Of a stretch of 64,000 nt of DNA, positions 26,615-36,208 are shown piece by piece. The position numbers were made by a program, and so were the translations under genes. The notes beneath the pieces are model-generated. The model ran no database searches, was not told the DNA's origin, and worked only from the letters and a program-made list of their open reading frames with translations. Numbering within the stretch: the first letter of the stretch is position 1; the number at the start of each line of letters is the position of its first letter. The stretch covers positions 3,348,001 through 3,412,000 of the forward strand of contig NZ_LWLN01000001.1 of assembly GCF_001953745.1 (NCBI RefSeq), written 5' to 3'. The stretch is from Natrinema saccharevitans (GTDB taxonomy: Archaea > Halobacteriota > Halobacteria > Halobacteriales > Natrialbaceae).

Positions 26615-26751
26615 ATTTTCATAGTTGAATTGAACTACAGTATATCTACCGTCTATCTCATGTGTTGTCATGTACGTATCTGCGATTTCTAGCCTAACAG
26701 CGGTATCGCTACCCGTGACGGCGCGTCTCTATCGTAATAAGCTGCCACCGC

Positions 26752-27978
26752 TCACAGCACGCCGAACCCGAACTCCGCCATGCCGAAGACCGGGCCCCAC
26801 AGCAGGTGGAGCGCGACGCCGACGACGACCGCCGGCAGGAAGTTGTAGATCGTGGCGACGATGGCTGCTTTGGCGTCGACAGCCAGCAGCGGGAACAGGG
26901 CGTCGCCGTCCTGTGCGATCGCGTTGGCGGTCAGCGCGGAGAAGGGGAGCCCGCCCTCGGCGTAGACGCTGGCCAGCAGGATCTGCGGGCCACAGCCGGG
27001 GATCAGCCCGACCGCCGCGCCGCCGATCGGGGCCAGCACGCCGGCCGTCGCCGCGAGGGTCGCGACGTTGACCCCGCTGAAGAGGACGACGTACTCGTAG
27101 ACGAGGAAGGCGACAAGCACCCAGACGGTGACGAAGCTCGTCTCCATCGCCGCGTGGGTGAGCGTGTCGTAGACCGACAGGAAGGAGTCTCGAGCCCGGG
27201 CGATCTCCCCTTCGCCGACGTAGTGGCGGCCGACCAGGTAGAGGTACAGCGACAGGACCGCGCCGGTGATCCCGACGATGGTAAAGAGGCCGTCGAAGCC
27301 GAGGCCGGTTGTGAGCGGGATTTCGGGCCCGCCGCGGAACAGATAGAGCGAGCCGAGGACGAGCCCAGCCGCGGCGGCGATCCACCACAGGACGTGCGCG
27401 AGATGGGACAGCGGGGTGAGAACCCGCGATTCGCGATCGGGACCGCTCTCGTGGGCGTGGGTCGGGGCGGGGCAGCCGTAGTCGTGGGCCGGGTTCGGCC
27501 CGACGCCGCCGTTGACGACGGTGCCGCCGTCCGGCGTCGCGGCGGGCGAGAGCCGCGCGACCGCGGCGTCGATCCGCGCGACGCCGAGGCCGTACGAATC
27601 GACGAGGTAGCCGGTCGCGACCGAGGCGGCGAACGCGATGGCATAGGAGTACAGCGCTGCTTCGGGTGCGAGCGCGAGGATGACGAACGCCGAGTCGCCC
27701 GCGGTCGCGCCCAGCGTCGCCACGACGGTCCCGAAGCTGACCGTCCCGCGGACGTACAGCGGCATCACGACGATCGCGCCGCCACAGCCCGGCGTCAGGC
27801 CGAGCAAACCGCCGAAGGCGACTTGGAGTCGCTCGTTGTCCTCGATGGCGCCGATGACGGCCCCGTCGGTCCAGTACTGGATCAGTCCGAACGCCAGTAC
27901 CGTGACCGCGACGAACGCGCTCACCTGCACGTAGCCGTCCCGCAACGACTCGAGGAGGACTGTCAGGACCTCGTTCAC
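26752..27978 (-). CDS. Putative manganese/heavy-metal transporter (ArsP_2-type)
   Basis: The 408-residue protein has about ten membrane helices in two inverted halves. Each half has a PGCG motif: LGLTPGCGGAIVVMPLYVRG near residue 58 and VGLIPGCGPQILLASVYAEG near residue 318, each followed by a GD(S)AF or GDALF element. A histidine-containing acidic loop (residues 150-195, PAPTHAHES) lies between. This is the pattern of the putative 10-TM heavy-metal exporters annotated as manganese transporters. It starts with GTG. A 16-bp palindrome at 28028-28043, about 50 bp upstream, suggests metal-responsive repression. Confidence 0.8.
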   Translation of the reverse strand: MNEVLTVLLESLRDGYVQVSAFVAVTVLAFGLIQYWTDGAVIGAIEDNERLQVAFGGLLGLTPGCGGAIVVMPLYVRGTVSFGTVVATLGATAGDSAFVILALAPEAALYSYAIAFAASVATGYLVDSYGLGVARIDAAVARLSPAATPDGGTVVNGGVGPNPAHDYGCPAPTHAHESGPDRESRVLTPLSHLAHVLWWIAAAAGLVLGSLYLFRGGPEIPLTTGLGFDGLFTIVGITGAVLSLYLYLVGRHYVGEGEIARARDSFLSVYDTLTHAAMETSFVTVWVLVAFLVYEYVVLFSGVNVATLAATAGVLAPIGGAAVGLIPGCGPQILLASVYAEGGLPFSALTANAIAQDGDALFPLLAVDAKAAIVATIYNFLPAVVVGVALHLLWGPVFGMAEFGFGVL

Positions 27979-28027
27979 GAGACCTCACCCGGTCGGGAGG
28001 ACCGATCGACCGAAAGATTAGACATTT

Positions 28028-28043
28028 CTAAACCTAGGTTTAG
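28028..28043. promoter_or_regulatory. 16-bp perfect palindrome, candidate metal-regulator operator
   Basis: CTAAACCTAGGTTTAG is fully self-complementary. Read on the minus strand, a TATA-like CTATTTACC lies just upstream (around 28053-28061), so the palindrome overlaps the expected start of transcription of the transporter gene (start 27978). Its AACCTAGGTT core resembles sites of DtxR-family metal regulators (SirR and Idr in haloarchaea). The regulator identity is inferred. Confidence 0.55.
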
Positions 28044-28208
28044 CATCGTTGGGTAAATAGCTGCTGGTGGCGACAATCGGGGTTCGATGGCCGCTCGAGA
28101 CGGCCGCTGAGTGGGGTGACGGCCGCGGAACGGGACGCGACGCTGGCGTTCGAAAACGGAGCGGGCGAAAAACGGAGTCGAGTCGACCCGATCGCGACGG
28201 CGTCGTCG

Positions 28209-29549
28209 CTACTCGCGGTCGTCCGGGTGGTGGTTGTCCCGGAGGTGTTCGATCGCGTGTAGTTCGACGACGGGGAAGACCTTGGAGACGGTCAGGAAGA
28301 TGAGCGCCACCATGCCGATCGTCCCGAGGATCGACAGGATCTCGATCAGTCCGGGGACGTAGACGCCCGGGACGGCTTCGTAGATGTCGAAGGTGGGGTG
28401 TAAGAACCCCTCGACGACGAACAACACCTTCTCCATGATCGTCGCGGTGAGGACGGCGAGGCCGGAGACGATCGCTCGTCGCTTGGTAAACAGCGTCGGG
28501 CGAATCGCCTGAGCGAAGATGTACGACAGCGTCACGAAGACCAGCGACATCGACGCGAGGTAGATGGGGTTCGTGGCTCTGGCGAACGCCGCAATCGTCA
28601 GGTCGATGGGGGCCTGAAACAGGCCGGTAATATTCTGCTGAAGTTGCAACCACAGGAAGAGCAGACAGAAGAACCCGAGCCAGAGGAGCAACCCACGGAA
28701 GATGTCGTCGGTGATGATGTGATCCCAGTCGTACGCGCGTCGGAACGAATAGGCGAGGATGATGACGCCGCTGATGGCCGACGTGAGCGCGATGGTGAGA
28801 AACTGCGGTCCCTGGACGCCGCCGAACCAGGTCGGATAGTTCGGCAACACGGCGAACAGCCACGGAATCACGCCGCCGTGGAGGAGCAGCGGGGCCATGA
28901 TGATGATCGCGAGCGCGAGCCACCAGACCATCCGCTCGACGATCGCGTCCTCTTTTTCCGTGTAGCCGATCGTCATGAACCGGTAGATCGGATCCAGACG
29001 ATCCGGAAGGTCGTCACGGAGCCGACTGACGTCGTACCGCAGCGTCAGCGAGAGATAAGTTGCCGTCAATACGAAGTACGCCGTGATGACGGTCACGTCC
29101 CACACCAGCGGCGAGCCGTGGATCGTGATGTGGTAGTGGCCGATGATGCTCGTGACCATCCGGTCCGGCCGACCGAGGTGGACGATGATGTAAAAGCCGG
29201 CCGCGGAGAGCCCGGCGATGGTCAGCAACTCGGCGAGGCGGGCGACCGGCATGTACCGATCCATCCCCAACAGGCGGACGGCGGCCGAGAGGATGATCCC
29301 GCCGTGGGCGATGCCGACCCACCAGATGAACGCGCCGATGTAGATCCCCCACGTGGCGCCGCCGCCGCTTCCCCAGTCTCCGAGGGCAGTGACGACCAAC
29401 CCCTCCTGAAGCTGGTAGGCCCACCCGACGAGAAAGGCGAGAAACGCCAGCCCGGCGATGGCGACCATGATGAAGTACGTCGTTGATGTCGACCCGATCG
29501 GCCGCAGAATGTCGGCCTCACTCGGCGTTTTCGTCCCCATATGCGACAT
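28209..29549 (-). CDS. nrfD: NrfD/PsrC family membrane subunit
   Basis: This 446-residue protein has about ten membrane helices and fits the NrfD family, the quinone-interacting membrane subunit of several respiratory complexes. Landmarks are GIYIGAFIWWVGIAHGGIIL near residue 68, the loop HLGRPDRM near residue 123, and WDVTVITAYF near residue 149. NrfD subunits usually pair with an iron-sulphur protein and a catalytic subunit, but none is adjacent, so the complex it serves is unknown. A Shine-Dalgarno-like GGTGAG lies 5 nt before the ATG, supporting this start over the ATG three codons later. Confidence 0.85.
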   Translation of the reverse strand: MSHMGTKTPSEADILRPIGSTSTTYFIMVAIAGLAFLAFLVGWAYQLQEGLVVTALGDWGSGGGATWGIYIGAFIWWVGIAHGGIILSAAVRLLGMDRYMPVARLAELLTIAGLSAAGFYIIVHLGRPDRMVTSIIGHYHITIHGSPLVWDVTVITAYFVLTATYLSLTLRYDVSRLRDDLPDRLDPIYRFMTIGYTEKEDAIVERMVWWLALAIIIMAPLLLHGGVIPWLFAVLPNYPTWFGGVQGPQFLTIALTSAISGVIILAYSFRRAYDWDHIITDDIFRGLLLWLGFFCLLFLWLQLQQNITGLFQAPIDLTIAAFARATNPIYLASMSLVFVTLSYIFAQAIRPTLFTKRRAIVSGLAVLTATIMEKVLFVVEGFLHPTFDIYEAVPGVYVPGLIEILSILGTIGMVALIFLTVSKVFPVVELHAIEHLRDNHHPDDRE

Positions 29550-29638
29550 TATCTCTCACCAGCGGCCCACTTGCGTCCGTGGTATGAATTTGCAAGGCCG
29601 ATATCCATCACCGCGGTCTCACCGACCGAGCGGTTGGC

Positions 29639-30121
29639 TCACAGCTCGAGCGTGTAGACGACTTCGCGCCGCTGTTCGCCGCCGATCTCGACGTCGTCTT
29701 CGCCGGTCGGCTCGAACCCGCGGTCCTCGTAGAACGCCCGGCCGCTCTCGTTCGAGGCGAGGTCGATCGCCCGCATTCGCTCCATGTTGAAGTCCTGAAG
29801 GTCCTCGCGCAGTCGCTCGTAGAGCGCGGTGCCGATCCCCTCGCCCTGATGGTCCGGGTGGACGGACATGCGGAGGACGTCGCCCTCGTCCTCGCTGACG
29901 ACGCCGTGGGTGAAGCCGACGATATTCCCGTCTTTCGCCGCGACGAGGAAGGCCGTCCCGGGTTTCGATAGCGCCGTCTCGAGGGCCTCGTCGCCGTACC
30001 ACTCGTCGACGGTGTCGTCGATGGTGTCGGCGTCGAGTTCGTCGTAGGTGTCGTGCCAGGTCGCCCGGGCGACGCGTCTGATCGCCGATCGGTCCTCGCG
30101 GGTGGCTGGTCGGAGTTCCAT
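29639..30121 (-). CDS. GNAT family N-acetyltransferase
   Basis: The 160-residue protein has the GNAT core: an N-terminal helix-turn region (SAIRRVARATWHDTYDELDA), a central strand VGFTHGVVSE and the acetyl-CoA loop HPDHQGEGIGTAL near residue 93, which is the Q/RxxGxG/A motif. The C-terminal half has GRAFYEDRGFEPTG, typical of the family. It is a close paralogue of the gene at 30283 (same HDTYDELDADTIDDTVDEWY stretch), so the pair arose by tandem duplication. The substrate is unknown. Confidence 0.88.
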   Translation of the reverse strand: MELRPATREDRSAIRRVARATWHDTYDELDADTIDDTVDEWYGDEALETALSKPGTAFLVAAKDGNIVGFTHGVVSEDEGDVLRMSVHPDHQGEGIGTALYERLREDLQDFNMERMRAIDLASNESGRAFYEDRGFEPTGEDDVEIGGEQRREVVYTLEL

Positions 30122-30203
30122 ACCGGTACTACGACAGCGAGTGTCAAAGCCCTTCCACCCGCTCAGTTAGGCCTTCCCCGTCGATCGGTGCGGCGGACGG
30201 CTA

Positions 30204-30287
30204 TATAGTAGCCGCTGAAACGATTTACACACTGATCGCAATGTTGTCGTGCGATTAGGTGTGCAATGACTTTCAGCGGCTACTATA
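30204..30287. repeat. 84-bp palindromic element, copy A
   Basis: The ends are a perfect 17-bp inverted repeat (TATAGTAGCCGCTGAAA and its complement). Inside is a second stem (CACACTGATCGCA with TGCGATTAGGTGTG) and a loop of about 9 nt. The right arm supplies the TAG stop codon (30283-30285) of the GNAT gene to its right. Other copies are at 47920, 50382, 51641 and 51885. Confidence 0.9.
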
Positions 30288-30807
30288 GCTCGAGCGTGTA
30301 GACCGCTTCGGGGTAGTTCTCGCCGTCGATTTCGACCTCCCCTTCGTCGGTCTGCTCGAAGCCCAGTCCCTCGTAGAACCGGCGGCTGGCGTCGTTGAAG
30401 GCGAAGTCGAACGAGCGGACCTCCTCGGCCTCGGTCTCCTCGAGGGTCTCCATCAGCCGCTCGTGAAGCGCCGAGCCGACCCCCTCGCCCTGGTGGTCGG
30501 GGTGGACGTACATCCGGAGGACGTCGGCGGTCTCACCCTGTGCGACCGCGTGCGTGAAGCCGACGAGTTCGTCGTCGCGATCATCGGACTCCGTCCGACT
30601 CTCCTCCGCGGACCGTTGCTCCGCGCGCTCTGCGACGAGAACGACCGTTCCGGGTGCCTCGAGCGGCATCGAGTCGTCGGTGTACCACGCGTCGACGGTG
30701 TCGTCGATGGTGTCGGCGTCGAGTTCGTCGTAGGTATCGTGCCAGGTCGCGCGAGCGACTGCCGTGATCGCGTCGAAATCGTCTTCCGTCGCGGATCGAA
30801 CGTTCAT
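30283..30807 (-). CDS. GNAT family N-acetyltransferase (paralogue)
   Basis: This is a 174-residue GNAT protein sharing most of its length with the neighbour at 29639, including TWHDTYDELDADTIDDTVDA and the acetyl-CoA loop HPDHQGEGVGSALHERL. It has an additional acidic insertion near residues 67-85 (EQRSAEESRTESDD) in a surface loop. The stop codon lies inside the palindromic element at 30204-30287, so the element arrived at, or reshaped, the extreme 3' end. The substrate is unknown. Confidence 0.88.
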   Translation of the reverse strand: MNVRSATEDDFDAITAVARATWHDTYDELDADTIDDTVDAWYTDDSMPLEAPGTVVLVAERAEQRSAEESRTESDDRDDELVGFTHAVAQGETADVLRMYVHPDHQGEGVGSALHERLMETLEETEAEEVRSFDFAFNDASRRFYEGLGFEQTDEGEVEIDGENYPEAVYTLEL

Positions 30808-30882
30808 ACCGGATCATCGAACGTGAGACATAAATAACTCGCTGACATAGCTGGGCCGGCGAGTATTGCCAAAACGGGTCGC

Positions 30883-31188
30883 TCACTCCCGAACGTCGAA
30901 CCCCCGATCGCGGAGCAGTTCCGGCACCCGGCCGCGGTGGTCGCCCTGGAGTTCGATGCGACCCTCGCTGTCGTCGACCGTTCCGCCGGTTCCCAGCGCG
31001 CTCTTGAGATCCGACGCGGTCGATTCGATCTCCGATTTCGAGAGGTCGAACCCCTCGACGATCGTCACCGGCTTGTCGTACCGACGGCTCTCGGTCCGGA
31101 TCGACAGCACCTGCTGGGACGTCTCGAGGTCCCCCTGACTGTCGAGTTCGTCGAGCAGATCGTCGAGGTCGTCGTCGTTGCCTGCCAT
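30883..31188 (-). CDS. Translation initiation factor SUI1/aIF1 family (YciH-like)
   Basis: The 101-residue protein has an acidic N-terminal tail (MAGNDDDLDDLLDELDSQGD) and the SUI1 fold: VTIVEGFD, then LKSALGTGGTVDD near residue 63 and IELQGDHRGRVPELLRDRGF. aIF1 binds the small ribosomal subunit near the P site and secures start-codon selection. It lies between the GNAT gene and uvrC, all on the minus strand. The call is secure at family level. Confidence 0.92.
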   Translation of the reverse strand: MAGNDDDLDDLLDELDSQGDLETSQQVLSIRTESRRYDKPVTIVEGFDLSKSEIESTASDLKSALGTGGTVDDSEGRIELQGDHRGRVPELLRDRGFDVRE

Positions 31189-31263
31189 ACGGTATCACGG
31201 GTTCCGATCGGAGGATAGCCCTGTCCTTGCCCTCGCAACGGGGCCGAAGTGACCGTCGACGAC

Positions 31264-33018
31264 CTACAGCCGCGATTTGATCGTCTCGGCCGTTTTCTCG
31301 CCGATCCCTTCGACGCTCCGGAGGTCCTCGAGGCTCGCCTCGCGGACGTTCTCGACGCTGCCGAACCGTCCGAGGAGCCGCTTTCGCGTCTCCGGGCCGA
31401 CTCCCTGCACGTCGTCTAACACGGTCGCGACCTCGTCGCGGACGGTCTGGTGGTACTGCACGGCGAAGCGGTGGGCCTCGTCGCGGACCCGCTGGAGCAG
31501 ATGGAGGTGCGGTGCGTCGCTGGGCCACGAGAAGGTGCGATCGGGCGTGACCACGCGCTCTTCGGCTTTCGCCAGCGCGACTGTCGGCACGTCCCAGCCC
31601 GCCTCGGCGAGCGCGTCCCGGGCCGCCTCGAGCTGGCCCTCGCCGCCGTCGATCAGGAGGAGGTCGGGCTCGGGCCGGTCGTCCCGTCCCTCGACGGCGC
31701 GGGTCGCGCGCCACTCCAGCAGGGCCCGCATGTTGTCGTAGTCGTCGTTCTGATCCGTCAACTTCTTCCGGCGGTAGTCGCTCTTCTCGGCGCTGCCGTC
31801 GACGAAAGCGACGTTACTGCCGACCGCCGCCGTCCCCTGCGCGTGGCTCACGTCGAACCCCTCGATCCGGCTCGCCGACCCGATCTCGAGGGCGTCCGCG
31901 AGCATCGCACACTCGTCGCGCCGGCCCACGTTGCGCCGGGCGTTCTTCAGGGCGAGTTCGACCAGTTTGGCCTCCCGGCCCGCGCCCGGCACGCGGACCG
32001 ACACGCCCTCGGCCGCGAGCCAGTCGGCGACCTCGTCGTCGCCGTGGCGTTCGGGCAGGAGGAGGGCGTCGGGCAGCTCGCGCTCGGCGTAGTACTGGAC
32101 GAGAAACGCCGACAGCACCGCGGGAACGCCCCCGCCGGCCTCGCCATCGCTTCCCGCGGAGCCGGGGGCCTCGAGCGTGTGGCGGTCCCGGTCGACCAGT
32201 TTGCCGTCCTCGGCGCGCAGGCGGGCGACGGTGGCGTCCGCGCCCGCGATGGCGACGCCCAGCACGTCGACGCCGCGCTCGTCGCCGACCGACTGGACGG
32301 CCTCGCCGCCCTCGCCGTGGAACGCCTCGACGGTCTCGAGCCGATCGCGCAGGTTCGCCGCGCGCTCGAAGTTCCGGTCCTCGGCGGCGGCTTCCATCTC
32401 GCGGCCCAACGGATCGGCGAGGATTCCCGTCTCGCCCTCGAGGAAGCGCTCGACCGCCGTCACGTCCTCGCGGTAGCTTGCGAGGTCGATCTCGCGGGTA
32501 CAGGGGGCGGTACAGAGCCCCATCTCGTAGTCCAGACACGGTCGGTCCCGGCCCGAATACTTGTGGTCCGAACACCCCCGCACGCCGTAGGTTTCCCGCA
32601 GGGCCTTCACGACCGTCTCGACCTGGGCCTTGCTGGTGTAGGGGCCGAATACCGTCGCCGACTCGCCGGGATCGCGGGTGATCTCGATCCGCGGCGCCTC
32701 GTGGTCGGTCAACTGGACCATCGGGTAGGACTTGTCGTCCTTGAGCCGGACGTTGTAGCGGGGCTGGTGGCGCTTGATCAGGTTCGCCTCGAGCAGCAGG
32801 GCCTGGGTCTCGGTGTCGGTGACCGCGATCTCGACGTCGTCGGCGCGGTCGACCATCCGCCTGATCCGCGCGCTGCGGGGGTCGGCGTAGGACCGCACCC
32901 GGTCGCGCAGGTCGACGGCTTTCCCGACGTAGAGGGTGGTTTCCCCGTCCCGGAACTGGTAGACGCCGGGCTCGCGGGGCAACGATCCGGCGCGCTCGCG
33001 AACCCCGTCGGCTTCCAT
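31264..33018 (-). CDS. uvrC: Excinuclease ABC subunit C
   Basis: This 584-residue protein is UvrC, the dual-incision nuclease of excision repair. The N-terminal GIY-YIG domain shows [20 protein letters not shown] near residue 18. A cysteine cluster near residues 148-173 ([20 protein letters not shown]) matches the four ligands of the UvrC iron-sulphur cluster. A UVR motif (residues 200-235) pairs with UvrB at 12068, and an RNase H-like nuclease follows with [11 protein letters not shown] near residue 385. Two helix-hairpin-helix motifs end the protein ([18 protein letters not shown]). Its acidic insert is haloarchaeal. Confidence 0.95.
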   Translation of the reverse strand: MEADGVRERAGSLPREPGVYQFRDGETTLYVGKAVDLRDRVRSYADPRSARIRRMVDRADDVEIAVTDTETQALLLEANLIKRHQPRYNVRLKDDKSYPMVQLTDHEAPRIEITRDPGESATVFGPYTSKAQVETVVKALRETYGVRGCSDHKYSGRDRPCLDYEMGLCTAPCTREIDLASYREDVTAVERFLEGETGILADPLGREMEAAAEDRNFERAANLRDRLETVEAFHGEGGEAVQSVGDERGVDVLGVAIAGADATVARLRAEDGKLVDRDRHTLEAPGSAGSDGEAGGGVPAVLSAFLVQYYAERELPDALLLPERHGDDEVADWLAAEGVSVRVPGAGREAKLVELALKNARRNVGRRDECAMLADALEIGSASRIEGFDVSHAQGTAAVGSNVAFVDGSAEKSDYRRKKLTDQNDDYDNMRALLEWRATRAVEGRDDRPEPDLLLIDGGEGQLEAARDALAEAGWDVPTVALAKAEERVVTPDRTFSWPSDAPHLHLLQRVRDEAHRFAVQYHQTVRDEVATVLDDVQGVGPETRKRLLGRFGSVENVREASLEDLRSVEGIGEKTAETIKSRL

Positions 33019-33044
33019 CGGCGGCCCTACGGCGTGGGGGAATT

Positions 33045-33710
33045 TCAGCCTGACTCATCGGGACCCGCTTTGTGTCCCTCGCCGCGCCGATCCTCGTCGT
33101 GCCCGTCGATCGGATTCGGTCGGATCGCGGCCTCGAGGTCGGCGACGACGCCGTCCTCGACCGCGGTGTCGGTGACGGGAACCGCGAGGTCGGCCCCGCC
33201 GCTGACCCGTATCACCAGCCGTCGCGACCGCGAGCGGACGTAGGCCCCGAAGAGGGCGACCGCGAGGACCAGCGCGGTGACGGCGAGCGCGACCGCACCC
33301 CACTCGAGGACGAGCAGCGCCGTCCCGACGCCCTCGCGGACGGCTCCGACGAGGTCGGACACCGGCGGGAGGGCCGGCGCGGACGGTGGCTCGACCGGCA
33401 CGAGATCGCCGAGGGAGACCGCCCGTGCAGCCTCGAGCAGACCGACGCCGACGAACGCCGCGGCGAGCGACAGGCCGAGCCACGCGAGTCGGTCGGTCGA
33501 CTCGACGGCCACCGTTCCGACGTTCGGGCGATCGACGGCGCGGAAGTTCCGGCCGCCCCGATCGGGAGTGAACGCCAGCAGTCGGCGGTTCGTGACGACG
33601 AGCGTCGCCGCCTCGAGATCGGCGCGGTGGGCGATCCGCTCGCCCTCGTCACACAACTGCTCGACGCGATCGGTCCACGCGGCGGCCCGGTCGCCCTGCA
33701 CGTTGGCCAT
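33045..33710 (-). CDS. Haloarchaeal membrane protein with PH-like N-terminal domain
   Basis: The 221-residue protein starts [20 protein letters not shown]. Residues 10-75 look like a small PH/GRAM-type beta domain ([20 protein letters not shown]), the kind found in short bacterial and archaeal membrane-associated proteins. Two hydrophobic segments follow (about 82-102 and 135-160), then a second beta stretch ([20 protein letters not shown]) and a charged tail. The function is unknown. It lies 26 bp upstream of uvrC in the same direction, so it may be cotranscribed. Confidence 0.65.
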   Translation of the reverse strand: MANVQGDRAAAWTDRVEQLCDEGERIAHRADLEAATLVVTNRRLLAFTPDRGGRNFRAVDRPNVGTVAVESTDRLAWLGLSLAAAFVGVGLLEAARAVSLGDLVPVEPPSAPALPPVSDLVGAVREGVGTALLVLEWGAVALAVTALVLAVALFGAYVRSRSRRLVIRVSGGADLAVPVTDTAVEDGVVADLEAAIRPNPIDGHDEDRRGEGHKAGPDESG

Positions 33711-33830
33711 CGGTCGTCGCTCCCAGCCCACGGTCCAAGTACGTCGGGCTCCGTTCACGCGAGTAGGACGTGCCTTCCGGTCCGCTCGAACACGGTACAT
33801 TCTCGGTCGTCGGGTGCCAACCCGGCGCGT

Positions 33831-34100
33831 ATGAGTGACTCGACGGTACAGTGCTGGCTCGTCGAACGGGAACTGGGCGATCGCGACTTCGTCACGCTCG
33901 TCTACGCGACGCCGGACGGCTCGCGCTACCAGCAACGACAGCGTTCCTCGACGGCGCTGCGGACCGGCGCGACGGTCACCGCGGCCACCGAGGTCCCCGA
34001 GGACGAACTCGAGCCGGTCACCGACGAGGCGACCCGCAAGCGCTACGCGACGGAGGTCGAGCGGACCGCGGAGACATACGATCCCGACGACCCGATCTAG
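33831..34100 (+). CDS. Small conserved haloarchaeal protein
   Basis: The 89-residue soluble protein (MSDSTVQCWLVERELGDRDF) has a beta-strand pattern in its first half (FVTLVYATPDGSRYQQRQRS) and a helical acidic second half ending ETYDPDDPI. No family is recognised. An ATG at 33831 with codon bias typical of the chromosome supports it. It is divergent from the PH-like gene and precedes the ABC exporter by about 120 bp. Confidence 0.65.
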   Translation: MSDSTVQCWLVERELGDRDFVTLVYATPDGSRYQQRQRSSTALRTGATVTAATEVPEDELEPVTDEATRKRYATEVERTAETYDPDDPI

Positions 34101-34222
34101 GATAGATTCTTCGCCTCTCCGGGAGAAATAACGGATCTCGAGGGCTAAAGGGTACATATCGCCGTCTTCAGCCGTTTCGGCGATGCACAAACCTTATCGG
34201 GAAACGCTGCGACCACACGGCC

Positions 34223-35155
34223 ATGCCCGCTATCACAGTCGACGAGCTGACCAAACGCTTCGGTCAGACCCTCGCGCTCGAGGATCTCTCCTTCGAGGTC
34301 CGAGAGGGCGAGGTGTTCGGCTTCCTCGGTCCCAACGGTGCTGGCAAGTCGACGACGATCAACGTCATCTTGGACTTCGCCCGGCCGACCGCGGGCGAGG
34401 TCAGCGTCCTCGACATGGACGCCCAGCACAACAGCCGCGAGATCCGGCGTCGAACCGGCGTCCTCCCCGAAGGCGTCGAACTCTACGACCGCCTGACCGC
34501 CCGCCAACACCTCGAGTTCGCGATCGAGTCGAAAGACGCCGACGACGACCCCGAGGCGCTGCTCGAACGCGTCGGCCTCGTCGACGCGATCGACCGGAAG
34601 GCCGGCGGCTACTCCAAGGGGATGGCCCAGCGACTCATGCTCGCGATGGCGCTGGTCGGCGAGCCGGACCTCCTGATCCTCGACGAGCCCTCCACCGGCC
34701 TCGACCCCAACGGCGCCCGCGAGATGCGCGAGATCGTCCGCGAGGAGCGCGACCGCGGTGCGACCGTCTTCTTCTCGAGCCACATCATGGAGCAGGTCGA
34801 GGCGGTCTGTGACCGCGTCGGCATCCTCCGGGACGGCGAGATGGTCGCGGTCGACTCCGTCGAGGGACTGCGCGACTCCGTCGAGGGCGGCACGACGCTG
34901 CGGGTCACCGTCGACCGGATCGACGACGACGCCCTCCAGGCGGTCCGCTCGCTGCCGGACGTGAGCGACGCCACCGTCGAGAGACGCGAGCCGCCGACGG
35001 TCGTCGTCACCGTCGACGGCTCGAAGACCGCCGTCCTCTCGGCGCTCGAGGACCGCGGCATCGAGATCACGGACTTCGAGACGACCGAGGCCTCGCTCGA
35101 GGACGTCTTCCAGTCGTACACGACCGACGCCGAAACGGGGGTGCGTGCCCGATGA
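34223..35155 (+). CDS. ABC transporter ATP-binding protein (ABC-2 type)
   Basis: The 310-residue ATPase has Walker A GPNGAGKST near residue 38, the Q-loop region, the signature as YSKGMAQR near residue 133, Walker B LLILDEPSTGLDP near residue 152 and the H-loop SSHIMEQ near residue 186. The C-terminal 90 residues form a DUF4162-like accessory domain. It overlaps the permease gene by ATGA, so the two form an exporter. The substrate is unknown; related haloarchaeal pairs are annotated as multidrug or NosY/CcmA-like. Confidence 0.92.
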   Translation: MPAITVDELTKRFGQTLALEDLSFEVREGEVFGFLGPNGAGKSTTINVILDFARPTAGEVSVLDMDAQHNSREIRRRTGVLPEGVELYDRLTARQHLEFAIESKDADDDPEALLERVGLVDAIDRKAGGYSKGMAQRLMLAMALVGEPDLLILDEPSTGLDPNGAREMREIVREERDRGATVFFSSHIMEQVEAVCDRVGILRDGEMVAVDSVEGLRDSVEGGTTLRVTVDRIDDDALQAVRSLPDVSDATVERREPPTVVVTVDGSKTAVLSALEDRGIEITDFETTEASLEDVFQSYTTDAETGVRAR

Positions 35156-36126
35156 GTTCCGAAACGGGGACGCCGGGGGAGTCGGCCGGGGCGAGCGGCG
35201 CGCCGACGAGTTCGATCAACCCAGAGAGCGTTCGCGCGGTCGCGAAGAAGGACTTCCAGGACGCCGTCCGCTCGTGGCTGTTCTGGGGGCTGTCCGTGTT
35301 CTTCTTCACGATCCTCGTCGTCGTGACCGGGGCGCTGTCGTACTTCGGCGACGACATCGCAGCGCAGGGAGCGACGACCGACATGCTGGTCGTCTTCGTC
35401 AGCCAGATCACGAAAGTCATCGTTCCCCTGATCGCGCTGGTACTGGGCTGGAAGTCGATCGCGGGCGAGCGCGAGTCCGGAAGCATCAAAGTCCTCCTCT
35501 CGCTGCCCCACTCCCGAAAGGACGTACTGCTCGGGAAGCTGCTCGGACGGTCGGCCGTCCTCTCGCTGTCACTGACGGTCGGCTTCGTACTCGCCGCCGC
35601 CGTCGTCGCCGCGTTGCTCGGCGGCTTCGATATCGTCGACTACGCCGGGCTGCTCGCGATGTCGGTCATCTACGGCGTCGCCTACATGAGCATCGCCGTC
35701 GCGCTCTCGTCGCTGACGCGCTCGACGACCGTCGCCGGAGCCGCGATGGCCGCCGTCTTCCTCGTGTTCTACGGCGTCTGGAACGGTCTGGAGAGGGTCT
35801 TTAGACTGCTCGGCGAGCGCGACATACTCTTTTTCGATACCGTCACGTACACGGTTGAGTCTGGGGGTCGGACCTTCGAACTCACCCGGCCCGAAAACTG
35901 GGCGTACTTCGTCCTGAATCTCGACCCCGGAGAGGCGTACAATAACGGGCTGACGCTGCTGACGGACGTCGAGGCGCTCGAGCAACAGTCCGCGGTCAGC
36001 GCCGAGATGTTCGGCGGCGAGTTACCGATCTTCCTGCAGGACTGGTTCTCGTTCCTGATCCTGCTGTTCTGGGTCGTCGTCCCGCTCGCGATCGCGCTCT
36101 ACCGGTTCGACCGCGTCGACATCTGA
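35152..36126 (+). CDS. ABC-2 type transporter permease
   Basis: The 324-residue membrane protein has a soluble N-terminus, one helix near residues 40-62, then a cytoplasmic stretch with KSIAGERESGSIKVLLSLPH, typical of ABC-2 permeases, and four further helices up to residue 220 (LSLTVGFVLAAAVVAALLGG). A long extracytoplasmic segment (residues 225-290) precedes the last helix. It partners the ATPase encoded immediately upstream with a 4-nt overlap. Confidence 0.9.
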   Translation: MSSETGTPGESAGASGAPTSSINPESVRAVAKKDFQDAVRSWLFWGLSVFFFTILVVVTGALSYFGDDIAAQGATTDMLVVFVSQITKVIVPLIALVLGWKSIAGERESGSIKVLLSLPHSRKDVLLGKLLGRSAVLSLSLTVGFVLAAAVVAALLGGFDIVDYAGLLAMSVIYGVAYMSIAVALSSLTRSTTVAGAAMAAVFLVFYGVWNGLERVFRLLGERDILFFDTVTYTVESGGRTFELTRPENWAYFVLNLDPGEAYNNGLTLLTDVEALEQQSAVSAEMFGGELPIFLQDWFSFLILLFWVVVPLAIALYRFDRVDI

Positions 36127-36208
36127 TCGGTCGACGGTACCGATTCACTTTTCGCGTTCGTCTCCCGCCGGCAGGCGATTTACGGCACCGGCCGTGATAC
36201 CCCCGGTC

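Noticed and set aside
30204-30287. Palindromic element as a tRNA or simple terminator
   Set aside because: The fold is a long hairpin with an inner stem, no cloverleaf or T-loop, and copies lie in different orientations to genes, so neither fits.
31450-33243. Long plus-strand open frame opposite uvrC
   Set aside because: Low-complexity shadow of uvrC; no domain and wrong codon bias.
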